Shown here: positions 10,621-22,640 of the stretch, piece after piece
Layout of the letters: each line of letters opens with the position of its first letter
How positions within the stretch are numbered: position 1 is the first letter of the stretch
Assembly (NCBI GenBank): GCA_031763025.1
Contig: JASSKH010000002.1
Coordinates: 16,776,468 to 16,840,467, forward strand
DNA: 64,000 nucleotides
Reading direction: 5' to 3'
Source: Macrocystis pyrifera
Lineage: Eukaryota > Sar > Phaeophyceae > Laminariales > Laminariaceae
Position numbers and translations under genes: made by a program
The notes under the pieces: generated by a model
Database searches by the model: none
Seen by the model: only the letters and a program-made list of their open reading frames with translations
What the model was told of the DNA's origin: nothing

Positions 10621-11330
10621 CTATACTACTACCCACCGCTACTACTGCAACAGCTACTACGACTATGGCTAAAAGTTCGTACGAATGGCAGCAGTTGCAT
10701 GTACGCGGAACCATGGGTTAGGGTATGACTACTACATTGAGACTATACACTACCTGGTACTACTGATGTAGAATAGCATGAATACATACTACGCTATTAA
10801 TACTTCATGCACACGGTACAATGGGTTGGCTACTACCAGTATACTGTTACTGTACACCACTACCACTCCTACGCACATGCAGTACAGTTAGAAGCAGCAA
10901 TACAAACTACTACACTACCACGACTACTATTTATACCACTATGCACTACTGCTGGAGCATTGACCAAACGCTCACACAACATAGACAACCTCATGGTAAA
11001 CGGAGGTCAAATAACCACGCGGTACCATGGCTTATGGAATAAATACTACGCAGTTACTACATACCACTACCACTACTATTAATACGTAGACCCAGCACAG
11101 GTAAAAGCAGCATGACTAAATACTACACCTACTATTAATACCTACTACAGTGGTACTACTACAGCTACTACTAACTTTCATACTACGGCAACACTAGCAT
11201 GCAAGCGGTACCATGGTTTCGGGGCATGACTGCAATGCTGTTACTATACTCCACACCATCACCACAACTACGCAGATAGATGTACCAAAAGGTAGAAGCA
11301 GCATGCTACCAGTACACATTACTGTTGTTG
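10620..11330. repeat. TACTAC/TACCAC low-complexity region
   Basis: An irregular TAC-triplet-rich stretch with recurring words (AAGCAGCATG, GCGGTACCATGG, GACCAAACGCTCA) also seen at 58550-59160 and 26200-26260. No gene seen. Confidence 0.6.
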
Positions 11331-11337
11331 TTGTTTT

Positions 11338-11580
11338 TTTCTTCACATTAAACCGTTCTTTCTACCCGTCGACATCCAGCACAACCAGTGTCCGTGCCGA
11401 TTCTTCAATCCTAGAGAGATACTGGTACAAGTTCTGTAGTCACAAAGCTACGCCACAGAGATACTACGTTGCAACGTACACAGTGAGCAATGCCGTGTCA
11501 TCATACTGCGTACGACAGGCATGACATACACATTCCATCACCTGGAGAAACGAAACGAAACAAAGAGAAAAACAAAAACA
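11338..11580. repeat. Right inverted arm of the 8.1-11.6 kb block
   Basis: Reverse-complement partner of 8110-8325. Similarity extends from TTAATGTGAAGA on the inside to ACATACACATTCC on the outside, with small indels. Confidence 0.7.
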
Positions 11581-11648
11581 AAAACAAAGAAGACAATTCG
11601 AAAGAGAAAAAGAAACAAGAAAAAGCAATATATATATATATATATGTA
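11548..11648. repeat. AAAAC-rich tract and (AT)n
   Basis: An A-rich AAACAAAAAC tract runs into about nine AT units at 11629-11645, directly next to the 3' end of tandem unit 1. Confidence 0.7.
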
Positions 11649-12573
11649 CAAGGCTTTCCTTCGGAGTGGGTATTCCGTCGTTTCTTGTACAAATACAGTT
11701 AGTTTGGTTGGCTTTGGGCTATGACGCCAATTGCAGTTTTGGTTGGCTTTGGGCTTTGACGCCAATTGCTGCAGTTATATTGCAATTGGGGTAATAGCCC
11801 AAAGCCAACCAAACTAAATGTTATGACGCCAATTACTTGCAGTTATATTGCAATTGGGGCAATACCCAAAGCCAACCAAACTAATGTATTTGTGTAAGAA
11901 ACGGTGAAGGATGTAATACTCGCGTTTATTTGTGAATGTAATGTGAAACGTAAGATCGGGTGACGCAAGAGTAAGAATGACATTCGTCTAATAATAAGGA
12001 TAACATATTTCATCAGTGCGGGGAGAGAGTGGAGTAGTGCATGGCATGTGGATGATATACAACATACAGGCTGTTGTTTCAAGGAAGGTTTGGGACAGAG
12101 GGGAAAGCAGCAGTGCCGGCAACGACAACGGTTATGGAAATGTTGTATAGTTGCTGGGCGGCCGCGATTTCGATTTAGCCAGCATAGGAGTTTGGATGAG
12201 ACATGATATGTAAATAGTCTTCCAGGCTGCTGTAGTAACGAGGCGGGAGGCCCAGAATGTGGATCTGTCCGCTGCTGAACCCGTTGGGTATGTGTAGGGA
12301 GAAATAATCGTGATTTTGGGAAATGTGGGAACAGTTTGTTGCCTCTCATTCGTCCTGGATGGAGACAATCTGCTTGGCGTACTGCTTCGGAATTCCGCGA
12401 AGCCCTGGAGCAGGCGAAATGGAAGGGATTCTTCTTGCGCTTGATGATGATGTCTCCGTCTTTGACGGTGGAGTCCGTCAGGCGGCAGTTGTAGCACTTG
12501 CCACCGACCTGGTCGAAGTACACAGGGTGCGCGGGGCGGGAGTGGCGTGCAGGGAATGGCGGGGGAGGGGGAT

Positions 12574-12592
12574 GGGGGGGGGGGGGGGGGGG
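12574..12592. repeat. G19 homopolymer
   Basis: A run of 19 G's on the + strand lies 66 bp upstream (gene sense) of exon 3 in unit 1. The same site has G17 in unit 2 and G22 in unit 3. In the sense strand it is a C-run before the splice acceptor. Confidence 0.85.
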
Positions 12593-12654
12593 CAGAGTTC
12601 ATTATTTGTACTGCTCTACAGCGGCACAACAGCAGTACGTAATCGCTTGCTATA

Positions 12655-13261
12655 CGACGGCAGCAGCAGCAGCAGCAGAAGCAGCAAGTACATGCGTAAA
12701 ACGCAGCAGGAAAACGGCCAAAATATTTCTTAACGTACCAAAACGACCATTTGGGTGCAAAAACGACCAAGAAAAACAGTAATCCGAATACATACGAACA
12801 ATCAGTGGATATTGAGCCAGCATTAGCAGTATCAGCAGCAGCAGCAGCAGCAGCCGCAGCGGCTTCGAGCAGTGGTTGCGGCAGCATTAGCAACATTAGC
12901 AGCAGCAGAAGCAGCAATGGATCGCCGCGGCGTTGGCAGCAGTAGCGGCACAGCAAAGATATGATTAAAAAGAAGAAACAAAGTATGTACCCTGGTATGC
13001 CGCGACCGCAAAAACTACGGAATTTCATTGGCGAAACAAAAATATGTACACACAAATGACCAGCATGGTGTACAACGCAGCAGCAGCACTACAGCAGCGT
13101 AGCAGCGATATGGAAAGAACGAAGCCCAAAACGAGAAAAAGCAGTACGTACGCAAAAGGCAACAGCAAAATGACCAAAATGTTTTTTTCCAGGTACCCAA
13201 ACGACCATTTAGGTACAAAAGCGATCAAGAAAAACAATAATCCGAGTACATTATTAGCATT

Positions 13262-13297
<36 letters not shown>

Positions 13298-14718
13298 TGA
13301 AGCAGCAACAGATCGCCGCAACGTTGGCTGCAGCAGCAGCAGCATAGCAACGACATGAAAAGAAGGAAGAAAAAAACTATGTACCCTGGTCTGCCGCAAT
13401 CGCAAAACGTACGGTAATTATTGACGATACAGAAATATGTACACACACACGAGTGTAATACACACACAAATCACGTCTAGCATGATGTACGGCAACAACG
13501 CAGCAGCATCACAAAAAAAATTATTGACGATACAGAAATATGTACACACGCACAAGTGTAATAGGCACACAAATCATGCCCAGCATGATGTGTACGGGAA
13601 CAACGCAGCGGCGCCACAAAACGACAAAACGACCAAGAAACACAATTATCCGAGTACATACGAACATTCAGTGAAATTGCGGCACCATTAGCAGCAGCAG
13701 CAGCAGCAGAAGCAGCAACGGATCGCCACAGCGTTGGCAGCAGCAGCAGTAGCAGCATAGCAACGATACGAATAGAAGGAAGAAAAAAAGTATGTACCCC
13801 GACTCCGTCCGAAAAGTATTTTTGGTACCTCACTATAGATAGACCCACCCCCGCATGCTGTACGGCAACAACGCAGCAGCAGCATAGCAACAATACGAAA
13901 AGCACCATATGATAAAATACGAGAAAAAGTAGTTCGTACGCAAAATGCAGGAGCAAAACCACCCAAATATATTTTTTACGTATAAAAAAAAACATTTGGG
14001 TACAAAAACGGCCGACAAAAACAATAATCCGCGTTGGCAGCAGCAACATAGCAACGATATGAAAATAAGGATGAAAAAAAAACTATGTACCCTGGTATGC
14101 CGCGATCGCAAAACCTACGGAAATTCAGTGACGATACAGAAATATGTACACACACAAGTGCAGCATGATGTACGGCAACAACGCAGAAGCACCACAGCAG
14201 CAGCATACCAACGATAGGAAAACAAATCAAGCCAAAAACGAGAAAAAGCAGTATTGTACGTACGCAAAATGCAGGAGCAAAACGACAAAAATATTTTTCA
14301 CGTATCAAAAGAAGCATTTGGGTACAAAAACGACCAATAAAAACAATAATCCGAGTACATACGAACATTCAGTGGATATTGCGGCAGCATTAGCAGCAGA
14401 AGCAGCTACAGCATTAGCAGCAGCAGAAGCTGCAACGAATCGCCGTAGCGTTGGCAGCAGCAGCGTTGGCAGCAGCAGCGTTGGCAGCAGCAGCAGCAGC
14501 ATAGCTACGATATGAAAATACGGAAAAAAAAAACAATGTACCCTGGTATGCCGCCATCGCGAAACCTACGGAATTTTATTGACAATCCGAAAATATGTAC
14601 ACTTCCAGCATGATGCACGGCAACAACGCAGCAGCACTACAGCAGCAGCAACTGCACAGCAGCAGCAACTGCACAGGAGCAGCAGGTGCACAGCAGGAGC
14701 ACTCATGGCGTGGCGCTG

Positions 14719-14754
<36 letters not shown>

Positions 14755-14760
14755 GAAAAC
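12655..14760. repeat. CAG-rich intronic subrepeats of unit 1
   Basis: Imperfect ~300-bp subrepeats cycle through the words CAGAAATATGTACACAC, AGCATGATGTACGGCAACAA, AAAACGACCAAGAAAAACA, CGAGTACATACGAACATTCA and a (CAG)n run. All long ORFs here encode poly-Ala/Ser/Gln or poly-Cys/Leu and are repeat shadows. Confidence 0.8.
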
Positions 14761-15928
14761 GAGCAAAGGGGGTACGTAGGGTCACCAAAACATGTACACA
14801 CAGAAATCGTGTGCACCGAAAATGCACCACAGTAGCAGCAGCACTCACATCGTTCGGTGCAGCGGTGACGGCGACAGCTGAATCCTCCGTTCCTTCGTTC
14901 ACGTCCCGCAAACAGTTGTGCATGTGCGCGTTCGCGTACACCGTGTAAGAGGAGCCGACGCAACGCACGAAGGGGAAAGAACGAGCATGGATGAGTCCAA
15001 AAAATAATGAACGCTTTGAGGTAGGTTTGTATGCAAAAAGGCAATTGAAAACCCCCAAGAAACGTACTGGCAACAGACAGCATTCAACAATAGACCCAAG
15101 ACACTCACCACTGTCAGCAATCTCGAGGGAGTACGAGACAGTCCCTTCCTTGATCGGGCGAGCACAGAACTCGCAGTTGGTTGCCCAATACAGTATAGGA
15201 TGATCCCGCCACCAGCGCACGTGAGATCCTTGCAAGTGGCGAAGGCCACGTTTTTGCCACCAGGCGCGGAGTTCTTGACCAAGTAAGTGCTGGTCCGTGC
15301 ACCGGTCGCAAACAACAGCCGGCACCAGGTCGGTCTTTGTCGTTGCCGCTCTCTTGCCAGAGGGCGAGGACCACGCGCCTCTCGACGAGGGGGAGGTGAG
15401 CTTAGGGGGCGTGGAGAAGGGAGAGGCGGGGATTGCAGCACCAGCAGGTTCGCCACCGACAGCAGCAGCTTGGCCGCCTACAGCTGCATCTAGATGCCGT
15501 TCGTCGAAGGCGAGACGCCTCTTCTAGGCGCCGTGCGAAGAGCTGTCTATTGGTTGCAGTTTGCGCACGAAGAAAGAAGAAAGGTTGTTTGGCTGTTCGG
15601 CTGTTTCAAAGAAGAAGGGCTGTTTGCGAAGAGCTTTCTATCGGTCGGTCTGTCTGCCAAGAGCTAGCAAGTGACAACGACCTCAAAAATCGTAATTATA
15701 GTTGTATTTATACAAGGCTTTCCTTCGGAGTGGGTATTCCGTCGTTTCGTGTACATATAACTGCAATTAATTGGCGACATAGCCCAAAGCCAACCAAACT
15801 AAATGTATTTGTGTAAGAAACGGTGAAGGTTGTAATAATCGCGTTTATTTATGAATGTAATGTGAAACGTAAGATCGGGTGACGCAAGAGTAAGAATGAC
15901 ATTCGTCTAATAATAAGAATAACATATT

Positions 15929-18593
15929 TCATCTGTGTGGGGAGAGAGTGGAGTAGTGCTTGGCATGTTGATGATATACAACATACAGGCTGTTGTTTAA
16001 AGGAAGGTTTGGGACAGGAGAGAAAGCAGCAGTGCCGGCAACGACAACGGTTATGGAAATGTTGTATAGTTGCTGGGCGGCCGCGATTTCGATGTAGTCA
16101 GCATAGGAGTTTGGATGAGACATGATATGTAAATAGTCTTCCAGGATGCCGTGTAGTAACGAGGCGGGAGGCCCAGAATGTGGATCGGTTCGCTGTTGAA
16201 CCCGTTGGATATGTGTAGGAAGAAATAATCGTGATTTTGGGAAATGTGGGAAACAATTTGTTTCCTTTCGTTCGTCCTGGATGGCGACAATCTGCTTGGC
16301 GTACTGCTTCGGAATTCCGCGAAGCCCTGGAGCAGGCGAAATGGAAGGGAGTCTTTTTGCGCTTGATGATGATGTCTCCGTCTTTGATGGTGGAGTCCGT
16401 CAGGCGGCAGTTGTAGCACTTGCCACGGACCTGGTCGAAGTAAACATATAGGGTGCGCGGGGCGGGAGTGGCGTGCAGGGAATGGCGGGGGAGGGGGAAG
16501 GGGGGGGGGGGGGGGGCAGAGTTCATTATTTGTACTACTCTACAGCGGCACAGCAACAGTACGTATTCGCTTGCTATACGACGGCAGCAGCAGCAGCAGC
16601 AGCAGAAGCAGCAAGTACGCAATTTCATTGACGATACAGAAATATGTACACACACAAGTGTAGTACAGTACACACACAAATCACGTCCAGCATGATGTCG
16701 GTACAACGCAGCAGCACCACAAAAAAATCATTGACGATACAGAAATATGTACACACGCACAAGTTTAAGTGTAATAGACACACAAATCATGTCCAGCATG
16801 ATGTACGGCAACAACGCAGCAGCGCCACAAAACGACCAGGAAACACAATTATCCGAGTACATACCAGGTACAAACATTCAGTGAATACTGCGGCAGCACT
16901 AAAAGCAGAGCAGCAGCAGCAGCAGAAGCAGCAACGGATCGCCACAGCGTTGGCAGCAGCAGCATAGCAACGATATGAAAAGAAGGGAGAAAAAATTATG
17001 TACCCCGAGGCCGTCCGAAAAGTATTTTTGGTACCACACTATAGACCCACCTGCGCATGCTGTACGGCAACAACGCAGCAGCATAGCAACATACGAAATA
17101 CGAGAAAAAGTAGTACGTACGCAAAATGCAGGAGCAAAACGACCAAAATGAATTTTTACGTATCAAAAAAACCATTTGGGTACAAAAATGGCAAAAAAAA
17201 TAATAATCCGCGTTGGCAGCAGCAGCACAGCAACGATATGAAAATAAGTATGTACCCTGGTATGCCCCAATCGCAAAACCTCCGGAATTTCATTGACGAT
17301 ACCGAAATATGTACACACACAAGTGCAGCATGATGTACGGCAACAACGCAGCAGCACTACAGCAGCAGCATAGCAACGATATATACGAAAATAACCAAGC
17401 CAAAAACGAGAAATTGCAATACGTACGCAAAATGCAGGAGCAAAACAACAAAAATATTTTTTCACGTATCAAAAGGAACCATTTGGGTACAAAAACGACC
17501 AAGAAAAACAGTGATCCGAGTACATACAAACTTTCAGTGGATATTGCGGCAGCATTAGCAGCAGCAGCATAGCAACGATATGAAAATAAGGAAGAAAAAA
17601 AGCATGCACCCTGGTGTGCCGCCATCGCAAAACCTACGGAATTGACGATCCGAAAATATGTACGCTTCCAGCATGATACACGGCAACAACGCAGCAGCAC
17701 TACATACAGCAGCAGCAAGTGCACAGGAGCAGCAGGTGCACAGCACCGCAACAACGCAGCAACACTACAGCAGCAGCGAGTGCACAGGAGAAGCAGGTGC
17801 ACAGCAGCAGCAGCACTCATGGCGTGGCGCTGACAGCAGCAGCAACAGCAGCAGCGGCAGCCGAAAACGAGCAACATGAGTACGTGGGGTCACCAAAACA
17901 TGTACACACAGAAATCGTGTGCATGCACCGAAAATGCATCACAGTAGCAGCAGCACTCACGTCGTTCGGTGCAGCGGTGACGGCGACAGCTGAATCCTCC
18001 GTTCCTTCGTTCACGTCCCGCAAACAGTTGTGCATGTGCGCGTTCGCGTGCACTGTGTGTAAGAGGAGCCGACGCAACGCACGAAGGGGAAAGACCGAGC
18101 ATGGATGAGTCAAAAAAAAAAAAACGCTTTGGCGTAGGTTTGTATGCAAAAAGGCAATTGAAAACCCCAAAAAAACGTACTGGCAACATACAGCATGCAC
18201 GATATAGACATAAGACACTCACCACTGTCAGCAGTCTCGAGGGAGTACGAGACAGTCCCTTCCTTGATCGGGCGAGCACAGAACTCGCAGTCGGTTGCCC
18301 TGTCAGGATGATCCCGCCACCACGCACGTGAGATCCTTGCAGGTGGCGAAGGCCACGTTTTTGCCACCAGGCGCGGAGTTCTTGACCAAGTGCTGGTCCG
18401 TGCACTGGTCGCAAACAACAGCCGGCACCAGGTCGGTCTTTGTCGTTGCCGCTCTCTTGCCAGAGGGCGAGGACCACGCGCCTCTCGACGAGGGGGAGGT
18501 GAGCTTAGGGGGGAGTGGAGATGGGAGAGGCGGGGGTTGCAGCACCAGCAGGTTCGCCACCGACAGCAGCAGCTTGGCCGCCGACAGCTGCAC
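15929..18593 (-). pseudogene. Zinc-finger/OTU-like gene, copy 2, decayed
   Basis: Exon 1 spans 18593-18223 and begins GTGCAGCTG where copy 1 has ATG. Exon 2 spans 18052-17961 (92 nt) with an intact CACACAG acceptor and GAC|GTGAGT donor. Exon 3 starts at 16430. Splice phases agree: exon 1 ends in phase 1, exon 2 ends in phase 0. Zinc-binding candidates are VVCDQC, ATCKDLTC, CEFC with HMHNC across the exon 1/2 junction, and CYNC with HFAC in exon 3. The frame between KDLTC and WWRDHP is broken by an indel, and another break lies after HFAC. The OTU-like part reads SYADYIEIAAAQQL... to HAKHYS and stops at 15929. Confidence 0.58.
16500..16516. repeat. G17 homopolymer
   Basis: Equivalent of the G19 and G22 runs in units 1 and 3, just upstream (gene sense) of exon 3. 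Confidence 0.85.
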
Positions 18594-19052
18594 CTATCTA
18601 TGTCGTTCGTCGAAGGCGAGACGCCTCTTTTAGGCGCCGTGCCAAGAGCTGTCTATTGGTTGGCAGTTTGCGGAAGAAGAAAGAAGAAAGGTTGTTTGGC
18701 TATTCGGCTGTTTCAAAGAAGGAAGAAAGGTTGTTTGGCTGTTCGGCTGTTTAAAAAAAGAAGGGCTGTTTGCGAAGAGCTGTCTATCGGTCGGTCTGTC
18801 TGCCAAGAGCTAGCAAGTGACAACGACCTCAAAAATCGTAATTATAGTTGTATTTATACAAGGATTTCCTTCGGAGTGGGTATTCCGTCGTTTCGTGTAC
18901 ATATAACTGCAATTAATCGGCGACATAGCCATAAGCCAACCAAACTAAATGTATTTGTGTAAGAAACGGTGAAGGATGTAATAATCGCGTTTATTTATGA
19001 ATGTAATGTGAAACGTAAGAACGGGTGACGCAAGAGTAAGAATGACATTCGT

Positions 19053-20055
19053 CTAATAATAAGAATAACATATTTCCATCAGTGTGGGGAGAGAGTAGTG
19101 CTTGGCATGTTGATGATATACAACATACAGGCTGTTGTTTAAAGGAAGGTTTGGGACAGGAGAGAAAGCAGCAGTGCCGGCAACGACAACGGTTATGGAA
19201 ATGTTGTATAGTTGCTGGGCGGCCGCGATTTCGATGTAGCCAGCATAGGAGTTTGGATGAGACATGATATGTAAATAGTCTTCCAGGATACTGTAGTAAC
19301 GAGGCGGGAGGCCCAGAATGTGGATCTGTTCGCTGTTGAACCCGTTGGATATGTGTAGGAAGAAATAATCGTGATTTTGGGAAATGTGGGAAACAATTTG
19401 TTTCCTTTCGTTCGTCCTGGATGGCGACAATCTGCTTGGCGTACTGCTTCGGAATTCCGCGAAGCCCTGGAGCAGGCGAAATGGAAGGGAGTCTTTTTGC
19501 GCTTGATGATGATGTTTCCGTCTTTGATGGTGGAGTCCGTCAGGCGGCAGTTGTAGCACTTGCCACGGATCTGGTCGAAGTAAACATATAGGGTGCGCGG
19601 GGCGGGAGTGGCGTGCAGGGAATGGCGGGGGAGGGGGAAGGGGGGGGGGGGGGGGGGGGGGCAGAGTTCATTATTTGTACTACTCTACAGCGGCACAACA
19701 GCAGTACGTATTCGCTTGCTATACGACGGCAGCAGCAGCAGCAGCAACAGAAGCAGCAAGTACGCAATTTCATTGACGATACAGAAATATGTACACACAC
19801 AAGTGTAGTACAGTACACACACAAATCACGTCCAGCATGATGTCGGGCAACAACGCAGCAGCACCACAAAAAAAAATCATTGACGATACAGAAATATGTA
19901 CACACGGACAAGTTTAAGTGTAATAGACACACAAATCATGTCCAGCATGATGTACGGCAACAACGCAGCAGCGCCACAAAACGACCAGGAAACACAATTA
20001 TCCGAGTACATACCAGGTACAAACATTCAGTGAATATTGCGGCAGCACTAAAAGC

Positions 20056-20099
<44 letters not shown>

Positions 20100-21854
20100 G
20101 GATCGCCACAGCGTTGGCAGCAGCAGCATAGCAACGATATGAAAAGAAGGGAGAAAAAAAGTATGTACCCCGAGGCCGTCCGAAAAACATTTTTGGTACC
20201 ACACTATAGACCCACCTCCGCATGCTGTACGGCAACAACACAGCAGCAGCATAGCAACATACGAAATACGAGAAAAAGTAGTACGTACGCAAAATGCAGG
20301 AGCAAAACGACCAAAATATTATTTTTACGTATCAAAAAAACCATTTGGGTACAAAAATGGCCAATAAAAACAATAATCCGCGTTGGCAGCAGCAGCACAG
20401 CAACGATATGAAAATAAGGAAGAAAAAAAGTGTGTACCCTGGTATGCCCCAATCGCAAAACCTCCGGAATTTCATTGACGATACCGAAATATGTACACAC
20501 ACAAGTGCAGCATGATGTACGGCAACAACGCAGCAGCACCACAGCAGCAGCATAGCAACGATATATACGAAAATAACCAAGCCAAAAACGAGAAATTGCA
20601 ATACGTACGCAAAATGCAGGAGCAAAACGACAAAAATATTTTTTCACGTATCAAAAGGAACCATTTGGGTACAAAAACGACCAAGAAAAACAATATTCCG
20701 AGTACATACGAATATTCAGTGGATATTGCGGCAGCATTAGCAGCAGCAGCAGCAGAACCAGCTACAGCATTAGCAGCAGCAGAAGCTGCAACGAATCGCC
20801 GCAGCGTTGGCAGCAGCAGCAGCAGCAGCATAGCAACGATATGAAAATAAGGAAGAAAAAAAGCATGTACCCTGGTATGCCGCCATCGCAAAACCTACGG
20901 AATTGACGATCCGAAAATATGTACGCTTCCAGCATGATGCACGGCAACAACGCAGCAGCACTACATACAGCAGCAGCAAGTGCACAGGAGCAGCAGGTGC
21001 ACAGCACCGCAACAACGCAGCAACACTACAGCAGCAGCGAGTGCACAGGAGAAGCAGGTGCACAGCAGCAGCAGCACTCATGGCGTGGCGCTGACAGCAG
21101 CAGCAGCAGCAGCAGCGGCAGCCGAAAACGAGCAACATGAGTACGTGGGGTCACCAAAACATGTACACACAGAAATCGTGTGCATGCACCGAAAATGCAC
21201 CACAGTAGCAGCAGCACTCACGTCGTTCGGTGCAGCGGTGACGGCGACAGCTGAATCCTCCGTTCCTTCGTTCACGTCCCGCAAACAGTTGTGCATGTGC
21301 GCGTTCGCGTGCACTGTGTGTAAGAGGAGCCGACGCAACGCACGAAGGGGAAAGACCGAGCATGGATGAGTCAAAAAAAAATAAACGCTTTGGCGAAGGT
21401 TTGTATGCAAAAAGGCAATTGAAAACCCCAAAAAAAACGTACTGGCAACATACAGCATGCACGATATAGACATAAGACACTCACCACTGTCAGCAGTCTC
21501 GAGGGAGTACGAGACAGTCCCTTCCTTGATCGGGCGAGCACAGAACTCGCAGTCGGTTGCCCTGTCAGGATGATCCCGCCACCACGCACGTGAGATCCTT
21601 GCAGGTGGCGAAGGCCACGTTTTTGCCACCAGGCGCGGAGTTCTTGACCAAGTGCTGGTCCGTGCACTGGTCGCAAACAACAGCCGGCACCAGGTCGGTC
21701 TTTGTCGTTGCCGCTCTCTTGCCAGAGGGCGAGGACCACGCGCCTCTCGACGAGGGGGAGGTGAGCTTAGGGGGCGTGGCGAAGGGAGAGGCTGGGGTTG
21801 CAGCACCAGCAGGTTCGCCACCGACAGCAGCAGCTTGGCCGCCGACAGCTGCAC
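19053..21854 (-). pseudogene. Zinc-finger/OTU-like gene, copy 3, best preserved
   Basis: Exon 1 is 21854-21485, exon 2 is 21313-21222 and exon 3 starts at 19570, with intact GT/AG borders and matching phases. The first exon codes for a hydrophobic N-terminus (LSAAKLLLSVANLLVLQ), which could be a signal or membrane anchor. It is followed by a Pro-rich stretch, a Lys/Arg patch and the cysteine motifs. The OTU-like frame is open from NHDYFFLHISNGFN through LEDYLHIMSHPNSYAG, IEIAAAQQLYNISITVVV and HAKHYS to the stop at 19053. Frame breaks remain after KDLTC and after HFAC, as in copy 2. If OTU-like, the protein would be a deubiquitinase-type cysteine protease, but no catalytic cysteine block is visible. 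Confidence 0.58.
19640..19661. repeat. G22 homopolymer
   Basis: Longest of the three homologous G runs (19, 17, 22), so the tract has been gaining or losing bases between units. Confidence 0.85.
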
Positions 21855-22311
21855 CTATCTATGTCGTTCGTCGAAGGCGAGACGCCTCTTCTAGGCGCCG
21901 TGCCAAGAGCTGTCTATTGGTTGGCAGTTTGCGGAAGAAGAAAGAAGAAAGGTTGTTTGGCTATTCGGCTGTTTCAAAGAAGGAAGAAAGGTTGTTTGGC
22001 TGTTCGGCTGTTTCAAAGAAGAAGGGCTGTTTGCGAAGAGCTTTCTATCAGTCGGTCTGTCTGCCAAGAGCTAGTAAGTGACAACGACCCCAAAAATCGT
22101 AATTATAGTTGTATTTATATAACAACAAACCATCGTGCCCCCCCCGCAGGGGATCTGGCAGACACTTGAAAAGAACGAGCTGGAAAAAAAAAGGAAAAAG
22201 AAGAAAACACCACTAATCGTCGTCAACAGTGTAAGACTAAGAACCAAGGGAAAATAACAGGCAAACCAAACAAAGCACAAAGCATCCTCCAGGTAACGGC
22301 AGCAGTTTATG

Positions 22312-22400
22312 GTACGAGTAGCACAGCCAGGGTCTCCCTGCTGGCCTGGTATCTTGCTACCCTGTCTGCCACCTTCGCCCAGCGTTCGTCAACTATGCCC
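22312..22400 (-). pseudogene. 3' tail fragment of a second LINE copy
   Basis: Reading on the - strand, WAKVADRVARYQAS matches the tail of the LINE ORF beginning at 22658 (MADRVARYRAD). Both are followed by a GGTACGAGTAG or its complement. So a second LINE 3' end lies about 270 bp beyond the first. Confidence 0.6.
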
Positions 22401-22401
22401 G

Positions 22402-22640
22402 GCACCTCGGCGTCAGACAACACGAAACAAGCAAATCAGGCTCGTCATCCACCCACGCCACACGACTCCTTCAATAAGGCTTATCAATCGGAGAAAGGAA
22501 GAGAAAGAAAATAAAATGAAAATCACATAGGGTCAGCGCAAAAGAAGAAAATAAAATGAAACAAAGATAAACAAAAACAAAAGGAAGACAAAGGAAGACC
22601 ACGCTCGAACCAGCTGCACCAGTTGGTGGTACGAGTAGTA
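22402..22640. other. A-rich spacer between LINE tails
   Basis: AAAATAAAATGAAAATC and related A-rich words dominate. No gene is visible. Confidence 0.5.

Larger units (their letters stand above)
12010..15489 (-). pseudogene. Zinc-finger/OTU-like gene, copy 1, decayed
   Basis: Exon 1 (15489-15109) starts ATGCAGCTG but has TAG as codon 4. It holds VVCDRC, ATCKDLTC and CEFCARPI motifs and ends at AGTG|GTGAGT. A 4-bp duplication (AAGTAAGT at 15281-15288) shifts the frame between the first two motifs. Exon 2 (14940-14849) carries HMHNCL and ends GAT|GTGAGT; its acceptor is CGG where the other copies have CAG. Exon 3 (from 12508) carries KCYNC and PFHFAC. Downstream the OTU-like segment (IEIAAAQQL) has a TAA at 12177-12175. 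The CxxC...HxxC pairs look like zinc-binding knuckles. The IEIAAAQQL...HAxHYS pattern resembles the C-terminal half of OTU cysteine proteases; the catalytic-Cys half is not seen. Both calls are motif-based. Confidence 0.55.
11648..15710 (-). mobile_element. Zinc-finger/OTU element, tandem unit 1 (4.06 kb)
   Basis: This is the first of three head-to-tail units. In gene orientation (-) the unit starts near 15710 (AATACAACTATAATTACG) and ends at 11648 with CCACTCCGAAGGAAAGCCTTGTA. It is longer than units 2 and 3 because its CAG/CTG-rich intron has more subrepeats. A palindrome made of TTGGTTGGCTTTGGGCTA and its complement is expanded near its 3' end (11700-11890). The class of element is unknown. 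Confidence 0.75.
15711..18856 (-). mobile_element. Zinc-finger/OTU element, tandem unit 2 (3.15 kb)
   Basis: The unit joins unit 1 at 15710/15711 and unit 3 at 18856/18857 with the same junction: a 3' end CCTTGTA followed by the next 5' start TAAATACAAC. Exon sequences are much closer to unit 3 than to unit 1, so units 2 and 3 probably duplicated last (inference). Confidence 0.78.
18857..22117 (-). mobile_element. Zinc-finger/OTU element, tandem unit 3 (3.26 kb)
   Basis: The unit's 5' end (gene sense) lies near 22117, where sequence shared with the other units stops and an unrelated flank starts (AACAACAAACCATCG on the + strand). Its 3' end is at 18857. It has the most continuous OTU-like frame of the three. 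Confidence 0.78.

Noticed and set aside
12655-21140. Many ORFs encoding poly-Ala, poly-Ser, poly-Gln or Cys/Leu-rich membrane-like proteins
   Set aside because: They are translations of CAG/CTG runs and their subrepeats. They occur in several frames at once and repeat between units.
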